From positions 868,001 through 932,000 of the forward strand of contig NZ_AP022574.1 in assembly GCF_010729305.1 (NCBI RefSeq): DNA of 64,000 bases, in the 5' to 3' direction. A program made the position numbers and the translations under genes. Positions 20,547-28,778 of this stretch are shown here, piece by piece. Below the pieces are notes generated by a model. The model had not been told where the DNA came from, made no database searches, and saw only the letters and a program-made list of their open reading frames with translations. Origin of the DNA: Mycolicibacterium psychrotolerans. Its GTDB lineage: Bacteria; Actinomycetota; Actinomycetes; Mycobacteriales; Mycobacteriaceae. Positions within the stretch are counted from its first letter, which is position 1. Every line of letters starts with the position of its first letter.

Positions 20547-21281
20547 TCAAAGCACCTGTGACAGGAAGCGCTGGAGGCGTTCGGTCTCCGCCTTCTCGAA
20601 CACCTGTTCCGGCGGGCCCGTTTCGACGACCTGGCCGCGGTCCATGAACACGACGGTGTCGGCGAACGATCGCGCGAAGTCCATTTCGTGCGTGACGATC
20701 ACCATGGTCATGCCGTCCGCGCCCAGTTCGGCGATCAGCGCCAGCACGCCTTTGACGAGTTCGGGATCCAGCGCCGAGGTCGCCTCGTCGAAGAACATCA
20801 CCTGGGGTGACATCGCGAGCGCCCGGGCGATCGCGACGCGTTGCTGCTGCCCGCCGGACAGCGTGGCCGGCCGCACGTCGGCCTTGTGCCGCAGCCCGAC
20901 CCGATCCAGCTGCGCGAGCCCGAGGTCGCGGGCGGCGTCGGCGTCCAGGCCCTTCAGTCTTCGCGGCGCCAGCGTCACGTTGTCCAGCACGGTGCGGTGC
21001 GGGAAGAGCTGAAACTGCTGGAACACCATGCCGATTCGCTGCCGCAGTTGGTCCGGGTCGTCGCGCAGCACCGACCGCCCGTCGAGCAGGATGTCGCCGC
21101 GGTCGGGCTCGTAGAGCCGGTTGAGGGTGCGCAGCAGCGTGGACTTGCCCGACCCGGACGGCCCGATCACGGCGGTCGAGGTTCCGGCGGCGACGTCGAG
21201 ATCGACGCCGCGCAGCACCGCGTTGGGGCCGAAGGACAGGTGCAGGTCGGTGGCGGCCAGCGAGACCGCGGTCGTCGTCAT
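20547..21281 (-). CDS. Polar amino-acid ABC transporter, ATP-binding protein
   Basis: This 244-residue ABC ATPase is of the GlnQ/HisP type. It shows Walker A GPSGSGKST, the Q-loop FQQFQLFPH, signature LSGGQQQR, Walker B VMFFDEATSALDP and the switch histidine in VTHEMDFAR. It should power uptake of glutamine, glutamate or another polar amino acid through the fused binding protein-permease encoded directly upstream. The ATG overlaps the permease stop by one base (TGATG), so translation is coupled. The exact substrate cannot be read from sequence. Confidence 0.92.
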   Translation of the reverse strand: MTTTAVSLAATDLHLSFGPNAVLRGVDLDVAAGTSTAVIGPSGSGKSTLLRTLNRLYEPDRGDILLDGRSVLRDDPDQLRQRIGMVFQQFQLFPHRTVLDNVTLAPRRLKGLDADAARDLGLAQLDRVGLRHKADVRPATLSGGQQQRVAIARALAMSPQVMFFDEATSALDPELVKGVLALIAELGADGMTMVIVTHEMDFARSFADTVVFMDRGQVVETGPPEQVFEKAETERLQRFLSQVL

Positions 21282-23077
21282 CAGTTCATCTCCTGGGAGG
21301 TCGAGGTCAGCAGCGGGTCCTCCTCGTCGGGCCGGCGGCCGCGGCGCAGCCGGGTGTCGATGAAGTTCACCAGGTGGGTGAGCGGGATCGTCAGCGCGAG
21401 GTAGAACAGGCCGGCGGCGACCAGCGGCGAGAGGTTGCCGGTCTGGGCGTTGAGGTCGCGGCCCACTTGGAACAGCTCCCGCTGGTTGGCGATCAGCCCG
21501 AGGAAGTACACCAGCGACGACGCCTTGAGCAGCGAGATGAACTGGTTCATCAGCGCGGGCAGCACCCGGCGCACGCCCTGGGGGATGACGACCAGCCGCA
21601 TCGAGGTCGCGTAGCTGAAGCCGAGCGCCCGGGACGCCTCCAGCTGTCCCGGGTCCACGCTCTGGATGCCCGACCGGAAGATCTCGCCCACGTAGGCGGC
21701 GGCCATCAACCCGAGTGCCGCGATTCCCAGCGGGTACGGGTTGTTGCCCGTCAGCTGCCCGACCACGGGGCCGATGCCCAACCCGATCAGCAGGATGATC
21801 ACCACTTCGGGCAGGCCGCGGAAGATGTCGGTGTAGATGCGGGCGGGCCAGCGCAGCCAGCGCGAGGTCGAGATGCCGGCCACGGCGAGCGCCATGCCGA
21901 GCACCAGCCCGATCACGCTGGCGGCGACGGTCAGGATCAGGGTGTTCGGCAGACCGGTTTTGAACAGGTCCGGGATGGCCTGCTTGTAGAGATCCCAGTC
22001 CAGGAACGATGCGGCGAGTTGGGACAGCGTCGACGGCGGCGACACCGCTTCTCCGGGGGCGGCCCTGGACTGATTCTCCGCGGCGATCGCGGCGAAGTCG
22101 GGCAGCTTCGGTTCGGGTGCGGCTTTGGACCCCGGCTTCCAGCCCGGCGGCAGGGCGCGCGGCACCCAATCGGAGTACAGCCGCGACCAGGTGCCGTCGG
22201 CGATGATCGCGTCCAGGCCGGAGTTCAGCGCGTCGATCAGCGGCTGATTGTCCTTGGCGACCGCCCACGCCACGAAATTGTCCAAGCTGAAGGTGTTTTC
22301 GATGATCTCGGTGGGATCGCCGGGCTGCACGGTGCCCTGGGCCTGCTGTGACGGTGCGACCCACGCGTCGATCTGACGGGTCTTGAGGCTGGCGTAGACG
22401 GTGTTGTAGTCGGGGAACTTGACCGGCTGCAACTTGAGGGTGTCGATGACGTAGGCCTCCTGCACCGTGCCCTGCACGACGCCGATGCGCTGCCCCTCGG
22501 CGAGCTTGCCGAACCCGGTGATCGCCGAGCCCCGCGGTACAACGAGGGAGAAGTAGCCGAAGTCGTAGCCGTTGGTGAAGCCGACGGTGCGCCGCCGCGC
22601 ATCGGTGGTGGTGATCGAGGAGGAGCCGACGTCGAAGCGGCGCGAGGCGACCTGGGCCAGCAGGCCGGAGAACTCGGTGCCGACGAAATTCACCTTCAGG
22701 CCCAGCTTGTCGGCGATCGCGCGAATCAGTTCGTTGTCGAAGCCGGTGAACTCGCCGGAGGAGTTGATGCAGATGCTGGGCGGCGCATCCGAGAGCGTGC
22801 CGACGGTCAGGGTGCCCGGGCTGGACAATCCCAGCGTGTTGACGTCGATGTCCTGCAGGGGCCGGACCCCGGCGGTCGTGTACTTGTCCTCGGCGGGACC
22901 GGTCGCCGCGGCAGCCAGGTTCGTCGGCAGGGCGCTGGCGCTCTGGACGCCCGGCGGGGCGCACTGGTCCACCTGTGCGCCGGCCGGGGCGGCCAACCCC
23001 ATCGCCGCGATCATCGCCATCACCAGGACCAGCGCGAAACTTCTCACGGTCATGCGCGGTACCCGCATGCAGTTCAT
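21281..23077 (-). CDS. Fused periplasmic binding protein and permease for polar amino acids
   Basis: The 598-residue protein joins two parts that are usually separate. Residues about 1-35 are a signal sequence ending near AGA. Residues about 85-320 are a family 3 solute-binding domain with GFDNELIRAIADKLG and IGVVQGT. Residues about 370-580 are a HisM/GlnP-type permease with several helices and the EAA loop (EASRALGFSYATSMRLVVIP). After the signal the binding domain would face outside, tethered to the permease. The start at 23077 is favoured by a TACGTT box 7 bases upstream; ATGs at 23068 and 23053 are alternatives. It is one transcription unit with the ATPase gene. Confidence 0.88.
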   Translation of the reverse strand: MNCMRVPRMTVRSFALVLVMAMIAAMGLAAPAGAQVDQCAPPGVQSASALPTNLAAAATGPAEDKYTTAGVRPLQDIDVNTLGLSSPGTLTVGTLSDAPPSICINSSGEFTGFDNELIRAIADKLGLKVNFVGTEFSGLLAQVASRRFDVGSSSITTTDARRRTVGFTNGYDFGYFSLVVPRGSAITGFGKLAEGQRIGVVQGTVQEAYVIDTLKLQPVKFPDYNTVYASLKTRQIDAWVAPSQQAQGTVQPGDPTEIIENTFSLDNFVAWAVAKDNQPLIDALNSGLDAIIADGTWSRLYSDWVPRALPPGWKPGSKAAPEPKLPDFAAIAAENQSRAAPGEAVSPPSTLSQLAASFLDWDLYKQAIPDLFKTGLPNTLILTVAASVIGLVLGMALAVAGISTSRWLRWPARIYTDIFRGLPEVVIILLIGLGIGPVVGQLTGNNPYPLGIAALGLMAAAYVGEIFRSGIQSVDPGQLEASRALGFSYATSMRLVVIPQGVRRVLPALMNQFISLLKASSLVYFLGLIANQRELFQVGRDLNAQTGNLSPLVAAGLFYLALTIPLTHLVNFIDTRLRRGRRPDEEDPLLTSTSQEMN

Positions 23078-23084
23078 CTCAAGC

Positions 23085-23090
23085 AACGTA
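23085..23090 (-). promoter_or_regulatory. Predicted -10 box of the ABC transporter operon
   Basis: TACGTT on the minus strand lies 7 bases before the ATG at 23077. The spacing suggests a leaderless transcript and supports that start among three closely spaced ATGs. Confidence 0.5.
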
Positions 23091-23148
23091 GTGGGCCGCA
23101 CACCGGCGCCGGAAGCTTCGGCTCACCAGGAGTGCAATGCCGGGTGGG

Positions 23149-23940
23149 TCAGCCCGCCTGGCGGTCGCGCCACCGACACAGCGCCTCGGCCTTGGTGAGG
23201 TCGTAGTCGGGGCCGTTGACGCCGATCGTCAGCAGCGTGACACCGAGGCCGACCAGGGCGTCGGCTTCGGCGAGCATCGCGTCCTCGCTGCCCTCGGGCA
23301 CCCCTGAGGAGCGCTCGATTGCCGACGCGTCCCGGCCGACGTCCGCGCAGTGGCGGTCGAGCACCTCGGCCTTGCGGGGGTAGGTGGAGCGGTCGGTGAA
23401 GCCGTGCCAGATGTCGGCGTGTTCGGCCACCAGGCGCAGGGTCTTCTTCTCGCCCTGCCCGCCGATCAGGATCGGAATGTCGCGCACCGGAGGCGGATTC
23501 AGCTTGTTGAACCGGGCCTCGATGCGCGGCATCGCCCCGGCGAGGTCGTCGAGCCGGCTGCCCGCGGTGCCGAACTCGTAGCCGTACTCGTCGTAATCCT
23601 TCTGCTTCCAACCGGATCCGATCCCGAGGATGAGCCGGCCGTCGGAGATGTGATCGACGGTGCGAGCCATGTCGGCGAGCAGTTCCGGGTTGCGGTAGGA
23701 GTTGCAGGTGACCAGGGCGCCGATCTCGATGCGTGAGGTCTGCTCCGCCCACGCGGCCAGCATCGTCCAGCATTCGTAGTGCGCGCCGTCAGGGTCGCCG
23801 TACAGCGGGAAGAAGTGGTCCCAGTTGAATGCGACGTCGACGCCGATGTCCTCGCAGCGGCGCACCGCATCCCGGATGTGGCGGTATTCGGGCGAATGTT
23901 GAGGCTGCAGTTGCACGCCGATGCGCACGGGTCGGGTCAT
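23149..23940 (-). CDS. LLM-class F420-dependent oxidoreductase (Rv0044c-like)
   Basis: This 263-residue TIM-barrel protein belongs to the luciferase-like monooxygenase class. Mycobacterial members mostly use the deazaflavin F420. Visible features are the N-terminal strand VRIGVQLQPQ, NWDHFFPLYG, a TCNSYRNPELLADMARTVDHISDGR segment (quoted in part as RTVDHISDGRL) and GIGSGWK. The last binds the cofactor phosphate in this class. The substrate is unknown. It is transcribed leftward after the PhoX-like gene, from which it is separated by a large inverted repeat, so it is probably a separate unit. Confidence 0.87.
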   Translation of the reverse strand: MTRPVRIGVQLQPQHSPEYRHIRDAVRRCEDIGVDVAFNWDHFFPLYGDPDGAHYECWTMLAAWAEQTSRIEIGALVTCNSYRNPELLADMARTVDHISDGRLILGIGSGWKQKDYDEYGYEFGTAGSRLDDLAGAMPRIEARFNKLNPPPVRDIPILIGGQGEKKTLRLVAEHADIWHGFTDRSTYPRKAEVLDRHCADVGRDASAIERSSGVPEGSEDAMLAEADALVGLGVTLLTIGVNGPDYDLTKAEALCRWRDRQAG

Positions 23941-23959
23941 GCCTCAAGATAACCTCTCG

Positions 23960-24017
23960 CGAGCAGACGCAAACTCGCGCGGATCGGCCGCGAATCGCAC
24001 GAGTTCGCGTCTGCTCG
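23960..24017. terminator. Large inverted repeat, probable terminator or dispersed palindrome
   Basis: CGAGCAGACGCAAACTCG at 23960-23977 pairs with CGAGTTCGCGTCTGCTCG at 24000-24017 with one mismatch in 18, around a 22-base loop that itself contains CGGCCG. It starts 7 bases after the PhoX-like stop on the minus strand, so it could terminate that transcript. Its other end is 20 bases before the next start, so it may also overlap that promoter. There is no T-tract, as is common in mycobacteria. Confidence 0.7.
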
Positions 24018-24024
24018 GCATCGG

Positions 24025-26094
24025 TCAGAGTCCGATCTGGCCGTTGTCCTTCCACACCGCCACCACCGACGGCCGCGCCGTGCCGTTGCCGCCCTCGGGC
24101 CAGCGCGACTGTGGGTTGTCGATGCTGTTGTCGTCGTTCTCCCCGGGGTGCTGTACGCACACCGTCACCAGCGTGTCGGTGACGACGGGCCCGCACGTCT
24201 CGGCGCCGATCGGCACGGTCAGGAATTGCTTCACCTCACCGCGATCGGGGCCCTCGAGCGCGACCGCGAACAGTCCGTCGTTGGAGTCCAGCGCATTGCC
24301 GTCGGTGGAGATCCACAGGTTGCCGTGGCTGTCGAACGCCAGATTGTCGGGGCAGGAGATCGGGCTGACCTTGCTCTTGTCGAATCCCGCGAAGTAGGTG
24401 TCGGCCGCCTTCGGATCACCGCACACGAGCAGCAGCTCCCACGTGAAGTCGGTGCCCGCGTGGTTGTCGGTGATCTCGAGGATCTGCCCGCTCTTGTTGT
24501 CGTCGCGTGGGTTGGCGGCGTCGGGCGCTGCCTCACCGGGTGCGCCGCGTTCGTCGTTGTTGGTCAGCGCCACATAGACCTTGCCGGTCTTGGGGTTGGC
24601 CTCGAAGTCCTCGGGCCGGTCCATCTTGGTGGCGCCCGCCTTGTCGGCGGCCATCCGGGTGAACACCGCGGCCTCCTGCGCGGTGACGCCGTCGACCAGC
24701 GACTGCGCCTGCCCGCCGGGGCCGCTGCGCAGCAGCGGCAACCACCTGCCCGTACCGCTGAACGACCCCTTCGCCGGCAGTGTGCCGGAGCCGTCGATCT
24801 CGCCGGGCGGGATGTCGCTGGAGAGCTTGGCGACATACAGCGTGCCCTCGTCGAGGATCGTCATGTTGTGCGCCATGGCCGACGGATCGGTACCTGGCTG
24901 CATCTTCTTCGCGGAGACGAATTTGTACATGTAGTCGAAGCGCTGGTCGTCACCGGTGTAGGCGACCACGGTGCCGTCGTCGGTGACGTAGATGGTGGCG
25001 CCTTCGTGCTTGAGCCGTCCGATCGCGGAGTGCTTGACCGGGGTTGACGCGGGGTCCCACGGGTTGAGCTCGACGACGTAGCCGAACCGGTTGACCTCGT
25101 TGGGCGTCTTCGTCAGGTCGAAGCGCGGGTCGAACGTCTCCCACTTCAGCGCGGTGGGTTCGGCGTCGACCCCGTAGCGGTCCCTGCGGTCGGCGTCCAC
25201 GGGTCCGGGAGCGGGCGCACCCTCGGCGGCGCCGAAGTACTCGTGGAAGTTCTCCTCCCCGGACAGCACCGTGCCCCACGGCGTCACGCCGCCCGAGCAG
25301 TTGGCGAACGTGCCCAGAACGGTCCGTCCGGCGGGGTCGGCGGTGGTGGTGACGAAGTCGCTGCCCGCCGCTGGGCCGGTCAGGGTGAACGGGGTGTCGG
25401 CGGTGATGCGCCGGTTGTAGGAGCCCATCACCGGCTTCAGGCCCTCGGGGGTGCGCTCGACCTCGACCACGCCCATTCCCACTGCGGCCTGCTCGACCTC
25501 GAACTGCTCCCGGGTGGGGGCGTCGGCGTCGAACCCGGGGAACATGAACTGCGGCGTGACGTATTCGAAGTTGGTGACCAGCAGGAAGCGGTTCTGCCGG
25601 CCGGGGATGGGCAGCAACCCGGCGAAGTCGTTGTTGAACCCGAACTGACCTCGCTGGGCCGCACCGGTCTGTTTGGCGACGTCGAACGCGGGCGCGCCCG
25701 GCAGCACCGGATCGCCCCAGCTGATGACGACGGCCTGCCGGTAGCCGTCGGCGACGACGACCGCGTCCTCGCTGTTGGGGGCCACGGACGCGAAATTCAT
25801 GCCAGGCGGGGGAGAGGCCGGGGGCGCCGCCGACGACGACGTCGGTGCGGGCTGGCTCTGGGAGGAGCATGCCGCCAGCGCGGACCCGGCGCCGACGGCG
25901 AGCACCGCGACGCTGCCGGCCTGCAGAATCGACCGGCGGGACACGGCCTTGGCGATGTCGCCGAAGTACTCGTTGTCGCTGCGGTTGGGCACCGGCTTGG
26001 AGCACGCGTCACCGCACTTGTAGACGCACGTGATGTGTTGCCGACGGGATCTCCCGTCGTGGCTGACGAACAGGTTCAGCGGCACGAGCGCCAT
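24025..26094 (-). CDS. PhoX-family (DUF839) Tat-exported phosphatase-like lipoprotein
   Basis: This 689-residue protein belongs to the PhoX/DUF839 family, whose characterised members are calcium- and iron-dependent alkaline phosphatases. An internal twin-arginine motif, SRRSILQ near residue 52, is followed by a hydrophobic stretch and a lipobox ending LAAC. This suggests Tat export and lipid anchoring. The PhoX hallmark ANCSGGVTPWGT (the Cys is an iron ligand) and LSGEENF are present. EVNRFGYVVELNPWDP, KHEGA and RPEDFE are also there. The 50 or so residues before the RR motif include several Cys and are unusual for a Tat signal. The true start could be further in, but no better codon is evident. 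Confidence 0.85.
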   Translation of the reverse strand: MALVPLNLFVSHDGRSRRQHITCVYKCGDACSKPVPNRSDNEYFGDIAKAVSRRSILQAGSVAVLAVGAGSALAACSSQSQPAPTSSSAAPPASPPPGMNFASVAPNSEDAVVVADGYRQAVVISWGDPVLPGAPAFDVAKQTGAAQRGQFGFNNDFAGLLPIPGRQNRFLLVTNFEYVTPQFMFPGFDADAPTREQFEVEQAAVGMGVVEVERTPEGLKPVMGSYNRRITADTPFTLTGPAAGSDFVTTTADPAGRTVLGTFANCSGGVTPWGTVLSGEENFHEYFGAAEGAPAPGPVDADRRDRYGVDAEPTALKWETFDPRFDLTKTPNEVNRFGYVVELNPWDPASTPVKHSAIGRLKHEGATIYVTDDGTVVAYTGDDQRFDYMYKFVSAKKMQPGTDPSAMAHNMTILDEGTLYVAKLSSDIPPGEIDGSGTLPAKGSFSGTGRWLPLLRSGPGGQAQSLVDGVTAQEAAVFTRMAADKAGATKMDRPEDFEANPKTGKVYVALTNNDERGAPGEAAPDAANPRDDNKSGQILEITDNHAGTDFTWELLLVCGDPKAADTYFAGFDKSKVSPISCPDNLAFDSHGNLWISTDGNALDSNDGLFAVALEGPDRGEVKQFLTVPIGAETCGPVVTDTLVTVCVQHPGENDDNSIDNPQSRWPEGGNGTARPSVVAVWKDNGQIGL

Positions 26095-26284
26095 GAGATC
26101 TCCGGTTCCTTCCCACGGGGACTCCGGCCGGGGCTGTCCGGCCGGACCGCCGCAACGTACGACACGGCGGCGAGCAGCAGGCGGCCAGCGGGTTAACAGC
26201 GGGTGCTCAGAAACACCGAATTTGCTGGTGCTCTCCGCCGCTCACGGTATAGCCTGACCACCACTGTTGACGAGAGGGTAAATA

Positions 26285-27835
26285 GTGACGGTTGCAGACG
26301 CGAATCCGCAGCTTGCCACCCGCCCACGCGGGAACTGGCTGGTGCTCGGTGCCGCATCGGCCGGTGTTGGGGCGGCGTTGCTGGGGTTCTCCTTGCTCGG
26401 GCCGCAGACCGGCGTCGCCGCGGCGGACGGCGCCGGCGAGACCTCGGTGTCGGCCGGTCCGTCGACCACGGACCGGGCCGAAACGTCCCGCCCCACCGCG
26501 GCGCAGCGACGAGCCGAGCGACGCGCGACCCGCACCGAGACGCGTCAGGCGCGACGGGCGGACCGCACGGTCGACGCCGAACCCGCGTCCGCAGACCGCG
26601 ACGTCCAAGCCAGTGCCACCGTCTCATCGACCGCCACCCCGACGGCCACCCCGACGGCGACCGTCACGACGGCCGTCACCTCGACCCGCCGCACCCTGTT
26701 CAACTCGGCGCCGACCGTGACGCCGGTCCAGCTCACCGGTCAGGTCGACGGCCCCATCACCGGCACGGTCGGTGCGAGCGACCCCGAGGGCGATCCGCTC
26801 ACCTACCGAATCCGGCGAGCGCCACGGGAGGGCTCGGTGCAGCTCGCCGACGACGGGACCTATACCTACACGCCGAACGGGCAGTTCGACGGCGTCGACA
26901 CCTTCCGGGTCGCCGTGCTCGACGGCAGCCCCTTCCGGCCGTGGGGAACCAGCGCCACGTCGCTGATCAACCAGGGCGCCATCACCTTCCAGTTCCGCTA
27001 CACCGACGGCGGCACCACCTGGACCGCGCAGCGGCAGCAGGCACTGCAGGACGTGGCCAGGGAGCTCACCGGGTACATCATGGTGACCCAGCCGGTCACG
27101 CTCACCTACAACGTGGGTGTCGAGACGAACCCAGGCAACCTCGCCTCGGCAGGCAGTGCGCTCACATCCGGATATGCCGGCTTCTGGCGCACCGTCGTGC
27201 AGAACAAGCTGCTCTCGGGAGTCGACTCCAACGGGTCGGCCGCCGACGGCCAGATCAACTGGAACTTCAGCTATGCCTGGGGATTGGACGACACCATCGG
27301 TGCCGACGAGTACGACTTCACGTCGACGGCGCTGCACGAACTACTGCACTCGTTCGGCTTCCTGTCCGAGATCGACAAGGCCGGAAGCAATACCGGCCGC
27401 TCCTGGACATCGTTCGACCGCTTCGTCGTGGCGGCCGACGGCCACAAGCCGATCAGCGCGTTCTACACCTGGAACACCGCCGACAATGCCCGGCTCACCG
27501 GCGCAAGCGGCGGCCTGTTCTTCGGCGGAGCGAACGCGGTCGCGGCCTACGGCGGTCTGGTGCCGCTGTACACGCCGAACCCTTGGGAGAGCGGCAGTTC
27601 CATGAGCCACCTCGATGACACCACGTTCACCGGGGCCGACGATCAGGTGATGAACGCCAAGGCCGGGAAGGGCCCGGGTGTGCGGGTACTGAGCGCGGTG
27701 GAACTGGGCATCCTGAAAGACCTCGGCTATCAGGTGGTGACGCCGCAGAATTCGGCCTTGGCGTTCGTCGGCCTGCTGGTGCTGGTCCGGCGGCGCCGCA
27801 GGGCCGGGAGTTCAGTCGGCGAGGACGCCGCGTAG
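26285..27835 (+). CDS. Secreted metalloprotease-like protein with HExxHxxGF motif
   Basis: This 516-residue protein has an N-terminal signal or membrane segment (about residues 18-48) and a low-complexity Arg/Thr/Ala linker (about 50-130). A cadherin/VCBS-like module follows (ASDPEGDPLTYRI and DDGTYTYTPNGQFDGVDTF in part). The catalytic domain contains HELLHSFGF at residues 351-359, matching the zincin HExxHxxG motif. It ends with a short hydrophobic stretch and a run of arginines (LLVLVRRRRRAG), like a C-terminal anchor signal. Substrate unknown. The GTG follows GAGAGGG and a TATAGCCT box about 30 bases further upstream. Its 3' end overlaps the convergent hydrolase gene by 24 bases. Confidence 0.8.
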   Translation: MTVADANPQLATRPRGNWLVLGAASAGVGAALLGFSLLGPQTGVAAADGAGETSVSAGPSTTDRAETSRPTAAQRRAERRATRTETRQARRADRTVDAEPASADRDVQASATVSSTATPTATPTATVTTAVTSTRRTLFNSAPTVTPVQLTGQVDGPITGTVGASDPEGDPLTYRIRRAPREGSVQLADDGTYTYTPNGQFDGVDTFRVAVLDGSPFRPWGTSATSLINQGAITFQFRYTDGGTTWTAQRQQALQDVARELTGYIMVTQPVTLTYNVGVETNPGNLASAGSALTSGYAGFWRTVVQNKLLSGVDSNGSAADGQINWNFSYAWGLDDTIGADEYDFTSTALHELLHSFGFLSEIDKAGSNTGRSWTSFDRFVVAADGHKPISAFYTWNTADNARLTGASGGLFFGGANAVAAYGGLVPLYTPNPWESGSSMSHLDDTTFTGADDQVMNAKAGKGPGVRVLSAVELGILKDLGYQVVTPQNSALAFVGLLVLVRRRRRAGSSVGEDAA

Positions 27836-28708
27836 CAACTCGACGAGCACCCGCGGCTGGTCGCTCTGCACCGAGTGACCGGAGTCCTCGACGATGTGTG
27901 CGCGCTGGAAACCCGGTGCGCTACGCGCGAATTCGGCGGCGTCGTCGTCGTTGACGAAGAACGACCTGGCACCGCGGATCAGCGTCGTCGGCGTGGTGAG
28001 CCGCGGTACGTCGTCCCACAACCCCTCGAAACCGTCGGCGGTGCGGATGGAGTCGTAGCGCCAGGTCCAGGTGCCGTCGTCGAGCCGCTTGGCGTTGTGG
28101 AACACGCCGCGCCGCAACGACTCCCGGTCGCGGTGCGGCGCCGCGGCCACGGTCACCTCGAGCATCGCGTCGAACGAATCGAAGGTGCGTTCCCCCTGCA
28201 CGAGGGCGACGGTGCCCTTCTGCGCGTCGGTCATCTCGGTGTGCCGTTCGGGCGCCGACGGTGTCACGTCGACCATAACGAGTTTGCGCACCAGATCCGG
28301 GGCGGTCACCGCGAGCCGCAGCGCCGTCAGACCGCCGAGCGACATGCCGACGACCAGATCGGCGTCGCCGGCCAGCGCCCGCACCACCGGTTCGATCGCG
28401 ATCGCGTTGTTCTTCGGCCCGTAGTCACCGTCCTCGCGCCACGCCGAACGGCCATGGCCGGGAAGATCGATGGCCAGCGCGGGCAGGCCGAGCCCCAGAA
28501 TCACGGTGTCCCAGGTGTGGGCGTTCTGCCCGCCGCCGTGCAGGAACACCACGCGGGGGGCGTCCTCGCCGTACCGCAGCGCGCTGATCGGTCCGTGGTC
28601 GACACGGGCCGCGGTCGGCAGCGGTCCCGGCACCCCCGCCTGGGCGGCGTTCTCTTTGAGGAAGATGAATTCCGACAGGCTGGCCAGCTCGTCGTCGCTG
28701 TCGTCCAT
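27812..28708 (-). CDS. Alpha/beta hydrolase (Rv0045c-like esterase)
   Basis: This 298-residue alpha/beta hydrolase is the same length as M. tuberculosis Rv0045c, a characterised esterase. The oxyanion-side HGGGQNAHTW, the nucleophile elbow GMSLGG and the late DSGHSV histidine are all visible, so the triad looks intact. The substrate is unknown, probably a short acyl ester. The ATG was chosen because it gives the family length and has a TACTGT box 8 bases upstream. The gene is divergent from the Eis-type gene and convergent with the metalloprotease gene, overlapping its last 24 bases. Confidence 0.9.
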   Translation of the reverse strand: MDDSDDELASLSEFIFLKENAAQAGVPGPLPTAARVDHGPISALRYGEDAPRVVFLHGGGQNAHTWDTVILGLGLPALAIDLPGHGRSAWREDGDYGPKNNAIAIEPVVRALAGDADLVVGMSLGGLTALRLAVTAPDLVRKLVMVDVTPSAPERHTEMTDAQKGTVALVQGERTFDSFDAMLEVTVAAAPHRDRESLRRGVFHNAKRLDDGTWTWRYDSIRTADGFEGLWDDVPRLTTPTTLIRGARSFFVNDDDAAEFARSAPGFQRAHIVEDSGHSVQSDQPRVLVELLRGVLAD

Positions 28709-28716
28709 GGTGGCAA

Positions 28717-28722
28717 ACAGTA
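28717..28722 (-). promoter_or_regulatory. Predicted -10 box of the Rv0045c-like hydrolase
   Basis: TACTGT on the minus strand lies 8 bases before the ATG at 28708, compatible with a leaderless or nearly leaderless transcript. Confidence 0.45.
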
Positions 28723-28778
28723 CGCACCGGCAGATATCGGGATGCGTGCGGCGTGCCGGGTGTGCCACCGTCGAGGCC

